Shown: one piece after another, positions 21,600 through 33,849 of the stretch
Numbering within the stretch: position 1 is the stretch's first letter
Layout of the letters: each line of letters opens with the position of its first letter
Source: Ligula intestinalis
Lineage: Eukaryota > Platyhelminthes > Cestoda > Diphyllobothriidea > Diphyllobothriidae
Assembly: GCA_036362985.1 (NCBI GenBank)
Contig: JAYGXS010000004.1
Span: forward strand, 15,409,884 to 15,473,883
Length of the DNA stretch: 64,000 nucleotides
Direction of reading: 5' to 3'
Translations under genes and position numbers: made by a program
The notes under the pieces: model-generated
The model's input: only the letters and a program-made list of their open reading frames with translations
Told to the model about the DNA's origin: nothing
The model's database searches: none

Positions 21600-23430
21600 G
21601 CCATCTTTTCCCAACTATCGGTAGGTGTAGTGGAGCAGAGCAACGGCTCGCTCAAAAATTGATGCACTTAAGTGGTTTCACCGCATGGATGAAGGATAAA
21701 GCGTGGGAAAGCGAAAGAGCAAGCGAGAGGTTTAATCTGTGCGTACACAACCATAGTAACCTCTTGGATGCGAATTTTGAAGACTTTTATTTGTCCCCAA
21801 GTGAGTGAGAGTAATGAGCCTTATTTTGAAAATATCGTTCCAACATTTTCAGCAAAAAGCCACCCGTTCTAAAAGAACACAATTCGGCGTACAAATTCAC
21901 AACACCGGGATATAAAAAGTAGTCCACTGTCGCATATGACTGCAATTTTCGACATTATGGAAAAATTTCCTAGGAAAGGTCGTCGAATATAAGTCGAATT
22001 GGACTGCTTAGAAAACAGTACTAGCATGCGGACCACGTGCTCTCGTAACTTCATTGTATTTCAAATAATCAAAGAGGGATACAAATCGGTTCATACTGGG
22101 TGAAGTAGGCCAACAGACGTGCATATATGAACAGTTTCATGCGAGTATAGGGGAGGAGAAAATGGTGGCTAAAATTGAAAATTCTATGGTTCCGGGAATG
22201 CTAGGTGCCTCGGCAAATAGTCCTCTGTCACGAGCTCATCTGGGCCAACTGGTCGAGGTGGGTTATGTATATGTGTGCGAGAGTTCTGGAGCTTAATTTC
22301 AAGTTAATAATATTCTGGAGGACCCGATTTTCTAGATCGACTATAATGGACGTAAAAGAGCCCTAATTAGACGTTTGCTGAAAGCAATTGTTTGCCAAAA
22401 ACTGACTTCTAATATTAACCATGGGAATATTTGCGGAACTAAGGTTTTAGAAAACTTGAACTTGCGATAAAACTGCCTTAAATGCTTCAAGCTAATGCTG
22501 CATAATTTGTAATTGCTTCAAGTAGTATCCCGTACTAACGGAAGGCAAATGAAATCCCGACCTAGGAAAACGTCATGCCTATCGAAAGGAGCTTTGGCTT
22601 TATATTAAAGTCTTGTATCCACACTCTATGTGGTAGGTAACCGTGATAAATACGCCAGTCTATTGTTAAACAATGGCTTCTTTGAGCTTAGATTTATTTT
22701 AAGGGTACGAAGTTGCCCTCAATTGACTTCGCTTGTGGACTTCAATGACGCCTATTTACTACGGTTCGTATACCAGACGAAGCAGATTGAAGGAGAGAGA
22801 AAAAGTATAGCACAAGTTAATGATCATCTGAAGTTAACCCTGCCAGCACAATTTCGGGATTTCCCCGTGCTCTGGACCGGGTAATCTAGGGTAATACGAG
22901 GGTATATGGGGATTAATAATTTGGATTAACAAATTATATTTACAGAGCCCATTTTTAAATTTTTTTCTTTTTCATCAATAAATAATTCATCACATTATCC
23001 TCTAACAAAACAATCAATTTAGGGTCTAAAAATGATAAAAAGGAGACGTCCCGCCGCGAAAACATTTTTTCAGGCAGCGGGGGAGTGGGTTGAAATCCCC
23101 GTCCTGAGTCCCGTCTAAAAGGGCGATCTTTTTCCCGATTGGACGGGGAAATCTTCAGATTGGATGGGGAATCGGGACGGCGTTTACAACGGAAATTTCA
23201 ACTCATTTCCCCCAACCGCCCCATTTTTCACATTATTTAGGCTGCAAATTGATTTTTTGTTAGCGAATAATGTCATTTATAATTTATTGATAAAAAGAAG
23301 ATCTCGAAACATGGGCTCCGTAAATATAATTCGTAAATCAAAAATGCTTCATCCCTGTATTCACCCGGATTCCTCCGGGCGCCATTCCCCGTCCAGTCCG
23401 GGAATTGTGCTGGCAGGGGAATTATGTAAA
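21600..23430. other. No gene seen
   Basis: Apart from a 50-bp PLE 3'-end scrap at about 22370-22420 (plus, same as 10.7 kb), nothing recognisable. A GC-rich patch at 22850-23430 has partly inverted ends ('ctgccagcacaatt'). Confidence 0.35.
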
Positions 23431-23439
23431 AATCGTTGT

Positions 23440-24000
23440 CCATATGCCCAATCTGCAGTGCGGTAAGTGGTGTACAGTTCGGGCCCAAACTTATGCAAAA
23501 TGCCAGCATTTTTGAAAGGTTGCTAATTTTTTGCAAACAAATATTAAGTGCGGTTGTAATACTGGTTACCGCAGAGTTTATTCTTGAGAAACTCCAGTAA
23601 CTTCATGATGGTGACTTTAAAACTAGCTTTATTGACCGCTTATAAAACGTATATTCTGTAAAGAAATCGCTGCTTTTCTTGTATGCATTTTCTCATGCCT
23701 TTATAACCTCAAGTTTATTTTATAGGAAACATTCACGAAAAAATACTTGCTTGCACTTGATTGGTAGAACATTTCAGTTTCAAATCTTTACCTGAGGAAA
23801 TGGTATCTTTTGCTTTTAAAAAGTCTTTAAATTGCTGAATAATTGTAAAGTCTTTCAGCTGTCGCACTCAAATCCAATTTTTCCAAACTGCACATTGTAT
23901 TTATGTTTTCGAAAGGAAAATAGGTTTTTCCTTGCAGTGTGAGGAACAGATCACATAAGCCTCTCAAAATTTCGCAATTCATTTGGGTTGTACTGTATAC
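23440..24000 (+). repeat. Uncharacterised repeat R1, copy 1
   Basis: Similar over about 500 bp to 26870-27420. Both begin near GTACAGTT and share 'tgtaatactg' and the following stretch, then 'cgaaaaaat.ctt.cttg'. Non-coding as far as I can see. Confidence 0.5.
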
Positions 24001-25100
24001 TTCATTAGCAGCACTAATCAATTGATGAGTACGATGTTGTCTTCATGAAAATTTCACAGTCTGAAAAAATCTTAGAATTAGAAACTTTTTAAAACCGAAA
24101 GATATCATTCTTTCAAGAATAACATCTGAATAAGGTGTAATATGATACCCAATGAATACAACAAAAATTTGTTAATGTTTTCAATAAAATATTTAAAGGC
24201 AGCAAAAAGCAGTGATTTAAATGCAAATTACTTAAGTATTCAATTTTTCATCACATATTTTTGTGAATTTTCGAAGGCATCTCGTTTAACCGCCGATATT
24301 GTAACATTACTTTGATGTCTAGAGACTAGGCGATAGGATTGCCAGTATTAAAACGCTACTTCATACCAGTTTGTGAATTATTTTCATTGTTTTAGAAAAT
24401 TTTGCATGGAGATGGCCTGAACTGTACATCGTGGATACCAACGGTCATCCTGCCATAATGCAAAGTCAACATTTAAACGTTAGGCGAAAGAAGAGTCGAC
24501 AATGACATGGGACATTGAAATTATGAGTGCAATGCAATGGCCTGCGAAGATTACGTCTTGAAACCAAATTAGCAAACGCAATTCCAGCAAAAACTCATAT
24601 TCTCGTTCAGAGCCAACAGGACAACGAGCTCACAGCAGAACTTTTTAGTTGATAAACTCGGTAACAAAAGGACGTGAGCTGGAGACTTCTGAGCAAAAAA
24701 CTTGCGTTTTGGTAGGGCTGGCTGACTATATTGTCATTCTCAGATAATGTCCTCCCAGTCACTTTTGTCTAGTCGGGATTCCTTTTGGCATATAATCCTG
24801 GTTGCCTGGTGAATGTTTCCGAGGACTTCAAATTGAGGTCAAAAGCCCACCGACCGGATTTTTTCTCATAACCCGATCAGTGAGCACACCCCCGGCATAA
24901 ATTAACTTTCTGTTGTAGTAATAACAGTAGAAATCGTTTTCTTTAGGTACAGATTGGTCTAATTAATGAGCATCTTTCAAGTCTTTACTAAGAATAAAGT
25001 CTTGGGATGCGCATTTTACCGCTTCATTTTTAATAGGTCATAACCAGGTGGTTGTTTCAAAACTCTAAAAGAAAAGCTGGTACTAAAATGTTGTGTCCCC
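24000..25100. other. No gene seen
   Basis: AT-rich. A very doubtful class S ribozyme echo lies at 24722-24746. Confidence 0.4.
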
Positions 25101-25109
25101 AAAAGAAAT

Positions 25110-26440
25110 TTGAACAACGAAAATATCATACGATTAGCGGGATTTATTGACTTCACATAATTTAGCGAACTCTTATTCAACTGCACACGGTCGTCGCCTA
25201 TTAATAAGATAATTAACTGTCCAATTAAGTGCCGGATGAAACTTGGTTAGTAAAGAGTACAAGCTAATAGCCTTAACTGGTGAAGAGGTAGAGAAAGCGG
25301 AGGTTTTTGTCAAAGCACAGCAGTTCATGTCAGTTCATGTTCAAAAGAAGCCTGTGGGACGTGGTTAAAAGGAAGGCGCACGGGACAGGGTAGCAGTCAG
25401 TCCTAAGGGGTCGAAAAGGTGGAAATGAGTTTATCGATCATTAACACGGCAATACGAGGTTTATCACATGATCTAGCTGTTTTCAGAGTTTCTTCTCTTA
25501 TTGCAGCGGCCTTCGTAAATCGTAGGAGATGCCCGGTCGTCGCCCGAAGTACGACTTTAAATGCCGTCTTTTGGTCAAACGTATGGTCAGTGTCTAATAG
25601 GTGCTTCGTGATTGAACGCTTATGTTTTTTATGTTCCACCCTGAGCAACCACTTCGGCATATGTTAAGCTCATCGCGTTGCCAATCGATTTTTCGTGCGC
25701 TCGATGTATTTACGTCGGCAACTTCATGTTAACTCGTAATCACAGTTTGATATGGCGTGCATAGGCAAAATTTATTTGGTCGGTCTAACTGGGATAGCCA
25801 TTGTTTTGCCTATGAAGAACAATTTAGAGGTGGAGTAAGTTCTTTTAATTGTGCATCGAAGCTTTTTTGTCATTTTGGATACATTATCGCCCTTCAAAGG
25901 AAGAAAATGCTCAGTGGCTTGATTGGCATTTATCTTTAAGGAGATATTTTTTGTCTGCTGTTGCGATATTTATCAATGAATTTCCCCGGATAGCCGTTTT
26001 CAAAAAAAACTTTCTTGCGAATGCAGATCTTTTCATCGATCGTATCCAAAAAAAGATTCTAACGGCTCTATTGAAAGGCATAAAACCAAGTTTCGTTTCC
26101 ACAGAATTGGAACGAAAATGAGAAAATGCATGTATTGTCCTTTCCATGTGGTTTACCAGTAGATGGCACTTTTAATGGAACCATCTGCGCGCCTGCACGT
26201 CTAGGAATGCAAGTGTGTCGTTCTCCTCATTCTCGATCATAAATTTGATCATTGCATGCGCCTCTAAGACCAATAGCTTCTTCCCTCATTACCTATAGAT
26301 TTTCGTCCGGCATTTAATCGGACAGTTAATTACCTTATTAATAGGCAACGACCGTTTGCAGTTGAATAAGAGGTCGCGAAATTATATGGCGCAAATAAAT
26401 CCTGCTACTCTCATGATCTTTGATTTTTTCAAAAGCCGGT
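25110..26440 (-). pseudogene. PLE with inverted flanks, RT thumb to GIY-YIG
   Basis: Inverted arms of about 130 bp lie at 25110-25240 and 26300-26440, sharing 'ttattcaactgca' and 'cctattaataag'. Between them the minus strand reads, with frameshifts, IENEENDTLAFLDVQARR (RT, about 26250), RNLV-type thumb sequence, and at 25660-25403 the PLE tail MPKWLLRVEHKKHKRSITKH then LLDTDHTFDQKTAFKVVLRA. The protein is of the same clade as the 10.9-12.4 kb copy. Stops are frequent, so it is dead. Confidence 0.7.
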
Positions 26441-26869
26441 ATTATTGATAAAACGCTGTACTACCCTTAGACGGGCACTGAGCTTCAACTCAGCTCAAAT
26501 TTGCACGGAAAAGGGAAGAATTCGATACAGGTAGTGGAGGAAACAGAGTAAATAAGGAAATTTCAGTTAGCGCAATGGTTCAATTCTTACCAAAGACTAT
26601 AACTTGCGCAGAGACCCCAAAGATGGAGCCTGAATGAACGGTCTTGCATTCCCAGCTTGCTGTATCCGACGGCACAACATTCTGAAGAACCAGAAAACAG
26701 ATTGGCAGGAGATTGCCGGTGTAATTCTCGGGCAAAAACTCCGGTTGCATATAGATGCTGTAACGAGGGTCATCAGACTTCTTGACGACATTTCGTTTCC
26801 GAAAAGAGCAAGTACCGACATCCCTCTAAAGATTCGCCAGAATAAAAGGAAAACCGGTTGGTTGTTACA

Positions 26870-27420
26870 GAACAGTGTACAGTTAGGCTCAAAAGTCATG
26901 CAACATGCCGACATTTGCAAAATATTGATACTTCTTTGTTAATTGGCATTAAGTAAGGATGTAATACTGATTATCATCTAGCCTATTCTCAAGTTATCTC
27001 AGGCATGATAGGATGCCTGATTTTGAATGAGCTTCTTCCTAACTGCCAACAAAAAATTATATACTGTGAAACATGGCTAATCAAGTAGGACACATTCTTA
27101 TGATTGATTTTAATTGCTTTTTTAAATTCAAATATAGTTATGGAAAACGTGTACGAAAAAATTCTTTCTTGTACTCCGTTCATAGCAAAAATGCCTTCTT
27201 TACATAATATCCCCAAAGGAAGAGTGTCGTTGGGTTTGAAAATGTTTCTTAATTGCCGAATACTTCAGAACTTATAAACTCCTACACATAAACTAAAGAT
27301 AGAAAAACTGCGCGATAGGTTCATTCTGTTTAAGGAAACGTACGTTATTGCGGGCAGTTTGAGGAAGACGTCCCATAGTTTTCTTAAAATGTTTTAATAG
27401 ATGTGGGTCATTCTAGTTAC
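26870..27420 (+). repeat. Repeat R1, copy 2
   Basis: Direct repeat of 23440-24000, about 75-80% alike by eye. Confidence 0.5.
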
Positions 27421-27499
27421 GTTGTAGGCAATATTTTAATTGACGGATATAATGTATTATTAATGAACACGTCACAATCGTACAAAATATCGGAATAAG

Positions 27500-27870
27500 A
27501 GATTTTTTCTGAAACTGCAAGATACACTTTCCTTAGAGATTATTTATAAGGAAGGCGTAATTTTGCTACCAAACGAGAACAAGGAAGATTTTTTTCTTGC
27601 ATTTATTCCATACACTTTCTTTGAATTTATACAGGCAGTCAAAATCAATTATAAAGATGCATACTTGTTAAGTAGCGATTTTTACAGTACGTACTTGCTG
27701 TTAGCGGCTATAAAGAAGCTCTTTTAAAAGCAGACATTATATCGTGCCTGAAATGACTTGAGAATGGGCTTCATAATAATCCACATTACAAAATTACTCA
27801 ATGCAAATTAGCGAGTGAGTATCAATCTCTCACAAATGTCGGCCTTTTGCACGTAGTCTGAGCAGTGCTT
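27500..27870 (-). repeat. Repeat R1, copy 3, inverted
   Basis: The reverse complement matches 26980-27180: shared 'cccattctcaagt.at.tcaggca', 'attgatttt' and 'cgaaaaaat.ctt.cttgt'-type words. With copy 2 it forms a large imperfect palindrome. Confidence 0.45.
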
Positions 27871-27932
27871 CAGGTTTGGGCGCAAGAGTGAGGCAGGTAA
27901 CAGGCCTGCACCAAGCAGAGTCAACGACTTAC

Positions 27933-28042
27933 GCCTTTGACAGACCACGTGATGAACTCTGGTGTGGCTGATGGTTGGCATGCTTGATAGACGGTATCAC
28001 CGATGTTTGCGCTTACGTTTTGTGGAACTACTCGAAACGGGT
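27933..28042 (-). CDS. Immunoglobulin-domain exon, second coding exon
   Basis: The acceptor TTTCTCGTTTCAG ends at 28043 and the donor GGC/GTAAGT starts at 27932. The 110-bp exon begins in phase 1 and ends in phase 0. The peptide is PFRVVPQNVSANIGDTVYQA, then CQPSATPEFITWSVKG, the first half of an N-terminal Ig domain with its first Cys and core Trp. The exon joins the signal-peptide exon exactly (G + AC gives Asp). The style recalls the first domain of nephrin/Kirre/SYG-type cell-adhesion receptors, but I cannot name the gene. The second half of this domain was not found. Confidence 0.8.
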
Positions 28043-28429
28043 CTGAAACGAGAAAAAAACACCAACTGGAGCAGATTCTGACAAAGACGAAGCAAGAACA
28101 AATTACGTGCACACATATTTAGTGTAGATACCAACTTTAAAACTGATTCTAGAGGTGCCAGTATAACATAAGGGATCGAGTAGGTGTCCTAAGTTGAAAG
28201 ACTAGAGAGTTATCGTGGGGCTGCTCAATGGCAAAGGTCCCCTCACTCAACTACCTTCCGGAGTTTGTAGTTAAAGGGCACAGGTAAGGCGAGCTAGGTG
28301 CGCGAAAAATACGCAAAAAAAAAGAAATAAAGCCGCTTGTATTTGCATTCATTAACTAAAATTGTTGAATAAGTTTGGTAATTTAAATTTCGAGATGATA
28401 TAATGCAATAAAATAAAATTTCGGAAAAT

Positions 28430-29345
28430 CGAGTTGTACTCGTGAATTTTCGAACAAGTATCAAGTGTTCGTCGTCAGAATTAAGGAAAAAGTGAGGGCT
28501 GGGAATGTCGCACTAGAGGCTTTGGGGACAGAGGTTATAACGAACGGGGAAGGATTGGGCGAGAGCGTTGTGGTGACATGACTCCCGTTGAGATAGATTC
28601 TGCTGGTGAGGGGAGGAAGGTGGCAGCGTTTGAATTGTGCGCCACGTGTTCGGGGGAGGGGTGGTCGGGGTCGGTGAAATTCTACTTGACCGAGCAGGGA
28701 TGGCCTGCAGTTGTTTCAGGCTGGACGCAGGTTAGTGGACCATGCACGAAAAGCGGTTTACTGTGAATCAAGCTTCATGTGCCTGTGTATACTGGCCGGG
28801 CTCAACTGCCAAACTTCCATGAATTCTCTCGCTTGCCTCGTATTAGCCATGGCGATCATCCTGGTGCCATTCCAATTGGATTGGTAATCACACTCAAGAG
28901 AGTGCGCAAATACGAGTGATAATCAGTCCCTTCGGCGAATGGCTTACTTATTTTCCTTGATGCGAGTCTGAAGACGTCAGCCTGTTTGGCCAATAAAAAC
29001 ACAAGAGCAAGCAGTGCACAGTATACGGTAAATGATGTTTCTTAGTAGTTTTACGGATAGAGGATCCTGTTCTCGACACAGGATTGCGGCAGTGAGGATG
29101 CGGGCTTTTAGGCGACGGAGATGCCAAAACGACTAACTAATCGAGAGATGGTTTCAGATATTCGATTCATGTAGGGTAGAAACAAAAATTTCCGTGACAC
29201 GATATCTCAAATGGGAGGGAATTTTCGTGCTTGACCCCGACGTCTTAGGAAATTTTTTACAAAGCTGGTTGGATATTCATTGGCCCGGAATAATTTGTAC
29301 AATAACGCTAGTTCCCTATTGAGTAAACTATCATTACTGCAATAA
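28430..29345 (-). pseudogene. PLE fragment, minus half of an inverted pair
   Basis: The minus strand reads from RT thumb (LYKLFRANEYPTSFVKNFLR near 29300) through SRISETISRLV-type linker to a GIY-YIG scrap (near 29040) and the tail AMANTRQAREFMEV (near 28850). It then runs through a Pro/Ser-rich tail and the 3' region to about 28430. Stops and frameshifts are common. The last 540 bp are repeated inverted at 29480-30025. Confidence 0.7.
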
Positions 29346-29369
29346 AGGTCGAGTAAAAGACCCCTACCC

Positions 29370-30025
29370 GTAGCACAAATAAGTAACGTAATTTACCACA
29401 TACCGTGCGTCGGTTGTCCTTGAAATTATATAAGCCAAACAAGTCGAAATCTTGAAACATGCTTCAACGAGCACAAGTTCGCCGTTCGCCGACGAGACTG
29501 ATAATCATACGTATTTGCGCACTCCCTTGAGTGTGATTACCAATCCAATTGGAATGGCACCGGGATGATCGCCATGGCTAATACGAGGCAAGCGAGAGAA
29601 TTCATGGAAGTTTAGCATTCGAACCCGGCGAGTATACACAGGCACATAAAGCTTGATTCACACTGAATCGCTTTTCGTGCATGGTCGACAAACCTGCGCC
29701 CAACCTGAAACAACTGCAGGCCATCCCTGCTCGGTCAAGTAGAATTTCACTGACTCCAACCCCTCCCCTTCCTCCCCCGAAAATGTGGCGCGCAATCCAA
29801 ACGTTACCACCTTCCTCCCCTCACCAGCGCAATCTATCGCAATGAGAGTCAGGTCACCATAACCCTCTCGCCCAATCCCTCCCCGTTCGTTATAACCTCT
29901 GTCCCCAAATCCTCTAGTGCGACATTCCCAGCCCTAACTTTTTATTTAGTCTGACTACGAACAAGTGAAACCTGTTCGAAAATTCACGAATCCAACTCGA
30001 TTTTCCGAAGATCTTTTGTCTTTTT
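29370..30025 (+). pseudogene. PLE fragment, plus half of an inverted pair
   Basis: The plus strand starts inside the GIY-YIG domain (KVIYHIPCVGC, then NYISQTSRNLETCFNEHKFA). It shares with the minus copy the block around 'GTGMIAMANTRQAREFMEV' and the whole tail, about 90% alike by eye. The two copies meet head to head at about 29345-29370. Confidence 0.7.
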
Positions 30026-30029
30026 AACT

Positions 30030-31860
30030 AAATATTTAGATGGAAAGTTTGCGGAATGTCAAAAAGCCTAAAAAGGCAGGCCTATAGGGGAAAAAACTTT
30101 AAGAACAACTTCTATTATTTAACATGATCGAGGTGTTTCCTTGAGTGGAAATTTGACCTGCTAAAAAGAAGAAAGTCGCTTCAATTATCCCATACGTTCC
30201 TTCAGGTGGCCCTACGATAAATCCTAACTGAAGGAAGATTGCAAGAAATGAAAATAATGCAGATAAAAAGCCAATGTCCAATGGTTGTAAAGATCTACAG
30301 AGTACCGTGGAAGCATGTCTTTCGATCAAATAAAGTGGCTCAAACACGTAGGTTATCATAAAAGGACTGAATTACTGCATAATTTTCCGCATCTCTTGCA
30401 ATTCTCTATGCGGAAAATTTGCCCTTTTAGGAGATACCGTGACTAGGCCACGTGCCCTATGTGATTGAAGCAAATGCGCATGCACCATAGGTTGAAATGT
30501 AACCGGTATTTTTTGGCAAAACTGGGCACCATCTGAATAAGCGAAGCGGAAGATTAATGAGTGCAATTCTTGCAGTCCGGTCCAGATTTTGTTCTCTAGT
30601 TAATTAATTCTTTACTAGAGCGAGGTGCCCACTAGAACTTTTACCCGTACAGGGCTAATCTATGTAGCTGTATGGTAGAATTATTTTTCGGAAAAAACAA
30701 CCGATGTATGCATAATGCAAATTTTAAGATCTTAAAAAGCTGAAAATTAGTCTTTTTTGAAAACATAAAGATAGTTTTTTCAAGAAGATTTCCCCTTGCT
30801 GTGAAGACTGTACTCAAAAGGATATGTTTTGCATGTTTTTTATTGAGTATTTTTTTTAAAGATACGAGAATAGAAAACTAACGAAAAACATATATGCAAT
30901 ATAAGTTTTTATTTTTACAGATCATGCATTTTGCAGGTGATTAAAAATAAAATCGCCCAAACGGCGGTACCTGATCTGATCGATATAGCTTAAGATAAGG
31001 CTTCACAAAAATCGATATTACAATCTTACTTATGTAGTTTGTTCGAATGTAAGAGCCATTTCAGAATTTTGTCTTCCATTGCCTGAGGTAGGAAATCTAC
31101 TCATTCCATTCTCGGTCAAATATACTACCCACCTCCAGTAGACGACATTGGTGGCACACTCTGAATGTATCAAAAACGCGCTGAAATTTACGATGAAAAA
31201 TTCTGAAAATGTCTTTCGAAGGTATCATACACACACACCTACAACAATGCCTTCATCCCACGATGTTTTATCCTAGTTGTTTAATTTTTGAGTTTAGATT
31301 CTATGACCAAACAGGATAAACAGTGTTATACCCGAAGCCAGTTGTTTAGCATCCATCTTCAGGACATGTTATTGGACCCGGATCTCGCCTAAGTAGGGGA
31401 CAGTCGTATACAGATGGCACGTCACTAACCCCATGAGCATCTGTTTGGACTCCAAAACAAAAGGGGAAGATACAGACTTCTACACAGCCTTGTCACCCTT
31501 GTCTTCCAGTCACAGTCGGGGATAATGACTGCTCCCCTCCCCCCCAAATATTTACTAATGAGGCCTTGATGTCGTCACTAGTGGTTACTATTAGGCATTC
31601 AATCTAGATTTAGTATTTTATACGTTCAACAACTTTTTTCCATCAAACCATCTCCTGCCATATTGACTGTTAAAGTAAAACAGAGTACCTTGATTTTGTT
31701 TGCAGATATATCGGAGGGAAAGGGTTATGATTCGACGAAATGAGGCGACTGTTTGCGCTTCAGGTGTTAGAAAACAAGAAAGTACGTCCATCACTGAAAT
31801 CATTATTTTATTTCTCTGAGCTTTCAAAGTCCCGTAACTGTTTTTTGGGCTTTTGGTCGA
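30030..31860. other. No gene supported
   Basis: AT-rich. A minus-strand open frame of 86 codons (30359-30099, FLSALFSFLAIFLQLGFIVG in its middle) looks membrane-like but has no convincing splice sites. Confidence 0.3.
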
Positions 31861-31871
31861 CATTTTTATCG

Positions 31872-31905
31872 CTGAAGATGGTCTCCAGTAGGAGTTCGAA
31901 AGTTC
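31872..31905 (+). ncRNA. Class P hammerhead core (GC-type subfamily)
   Basis: CTGAAGA, a single T, stem II GGTCTCC-AGTA-GGAGTTC (six of seven positions pair, one G.U), then GAAAGTTC: 34 nt in all. AGACAAATAAAG follows, an exact AATAAA within ten bases. The PLE body is missing upstream, so this is a solo end. Confidence 0.55.
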
Positions 31906-31949
31906 AGACAAATAAAGCCATGATTCCGGTGACCAACGTGCATTCTTCT

Positions 31950-33660
31950 TTTCCTTATGTTTGGTTTTGCTTTATCTTGGACTTATGAGCCAAAATTCGC
32001 GGCGCACTGACCGATGTGTTTTAATACGCTTTGAGGCAGACCAAGGTGCTTTGCTGAGCGAGGAAGTCTGACGGACAGAAAACATACTTTCCCATTTATA
32101 CACACATAAGCCTTCGGCATTTTTGAGGGCATAGTTCTGGGCACCCGAGTCAACCTTTCTTCTTAAAACCCATCACATACCCAGTAGGTACTTTCTGTTC
32201 ATAAGTCACTTCTTGTACTGATTTACTCCCAGTTCTCAGAGTCTATGTTGTTTGGCTATGCATAACGTCTTTCCAGGTAGAACTTTAAATGGCAGATTAC
32301 TGTTGTTTCAAGCAAACTTTAAGAATGCTTTCTATTATTTAGCACATTTAACACTCCAAATGATGTGCTACCAGTTGTACTTTTGGTCGTTTGCTCCATT
32401 GCCTCAATTTGTCGGAAAAAAATTCTGATTCCCAGGACCTTTTGTAGTATGCATGAATAATGCTACATATTTTCGAATGTTACACAAGAAAATGTTTACG
32501 GGGGCGTTTGAAATAACTTTTCATTGGGATTGCATGTTATACGCCGCCAAACCTCAACTTAATCATTACCTTGGCACTAACCATCAATTAACTGTAATCC
32601 CCTGTCTTACCAATATATTTTTTAATTTGAAAAAATTATCGGCATTTTGAGCCATACTAACTGCGCTTTCACGTCGTCTGTACAGGAAATCGGGAGAAAA
32701 GAGACCTCTAACTAAGGACGTTTAAACGGCAAAAGGTAACAATTTAGAACAAAGGCTGGACCACCTGAGTAGTTGTGAGTTAATTATCAAGTAAAGTATC
32801 TATCTCATAGGTTAAAACTTCCTAGTAAAATGTCTTGGATGTGCTGCATAAAAAGTCTGCCACGTAAGGTTCGTGTGTTCAAACCTGCCTGATTAAGGAT
32901 TCAACTTTTTCATGATTTTGCACTGAAATATGCCCATCGAATATATGAAAATATAACCTTCTCAAGATACGAAAATCTAACAGTGAACGACCTAATTGAA
33001 GTGATTTCAATGTGTATTTTGGAATTTCCGTACTGTGTATCTCAAATGCCGAACAAGAAAGCCTCGACATGTTATGCTCCTGGAAAGGGATTTTGAAAAA
33101 CTTTAATGACAGCATATGGGTAGTAGTGTATGCGGTATTTCAGTGACGGGACTGCATTAAAAATGGTATTTTATTTACTAATCACCTCGGTAATTTAGAT
33201 ACTCCACATCTAAAATGAAACATGACCATGCTCTTTAATCACCTTATTGGACGTTCTTAGGCAGCCATGTTGACAATATTTTTCTCCTCAGATAAACAAC
33301 TTAACGTTACTCATACATACATGTTCAAAATCCGAACAAATTACTTTTCTTTCGTCTTATTTATTCTTTTGAATGAAGCAAAAAGGTTTCGAGCTGAGCA
33401 TTCCCCATGAAATATTCCCCGTTTCTGCACAACTGTGGAGAGTTGCTTATCTTGGCAATACAAGTATTCCAATTTGCTGAAATCTGTTTATGTTATAGGC
33501 AACGACATCTCAAAGACTTTTCAATTATTTTAGGCATTTTTGCTAAAATTTGCCACCTTAGCTGGGTGCACTAATTTAAAAATACAAAGTACATAAACCC
33601 TAACTTCAATTATTCTCCCATTAAGTCATACTTATCAGAACCTGACAAACAATTTTAATG
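31950..33660. other. No gene seen
   Basis: AT-rich; probably first-intron sequence of the Ig-domain gene. Confidence 0.4.
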
Positions 33661-33687
33661 CAGTAAAAGCAACTAGTGCAAACTTAC

Positions 33688-33757
33688 CAGCGTAGCATTG
33701 TACATTCTTGGGTAGAAGCAGAAAAGGCAAAAAAGCCAGCACCACCGGGAAGATCAT
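33688..33757 (-). CDS. Signal-peptide exon of the Ig-domain gene
   Basis: The minus strand from ATG at 33757 encodes MIFPVVLAFLPFLLLPKNVQ then CYA, a hydrophobic leader with a plausible cleavage site after the last Ala. It ends in phase 1 at a perfect donor (GCTG/GTAAGT). Joining to 28042 restores codon GAC and continues straight into the Ig domain, so the two exons support one another. The start context is gcgaaATGa. The intron is about 5.6 kb and contains a PLE inverted pair. The product should enter the secretory pathway. Confidence 0.75.
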
Positions 33758-33849
33758 TTCGCTGGTCTGATCACCACTGAACTAACCAGTGTAATACTAA
33801 GTGTAAAAAGATCAAGGTCGGCCCTCCAATGTCTTGCCTACAGAGGAGA

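Noticed and set aside
24722..24746. Class S hammerhead echo (CTGACTA, 14 nt, GATA)
   Set aside because: Spacing fits but both core boxes are damaged and no tRNA-like head is visible upstream. Could be chance.
30099..30359. Membrane-protein exon on the minus strand
   Set aside because: Hydrophobic and open for 86 codons, but AT-rich DNA often gives such frames and no matching donor and acceptor were found.
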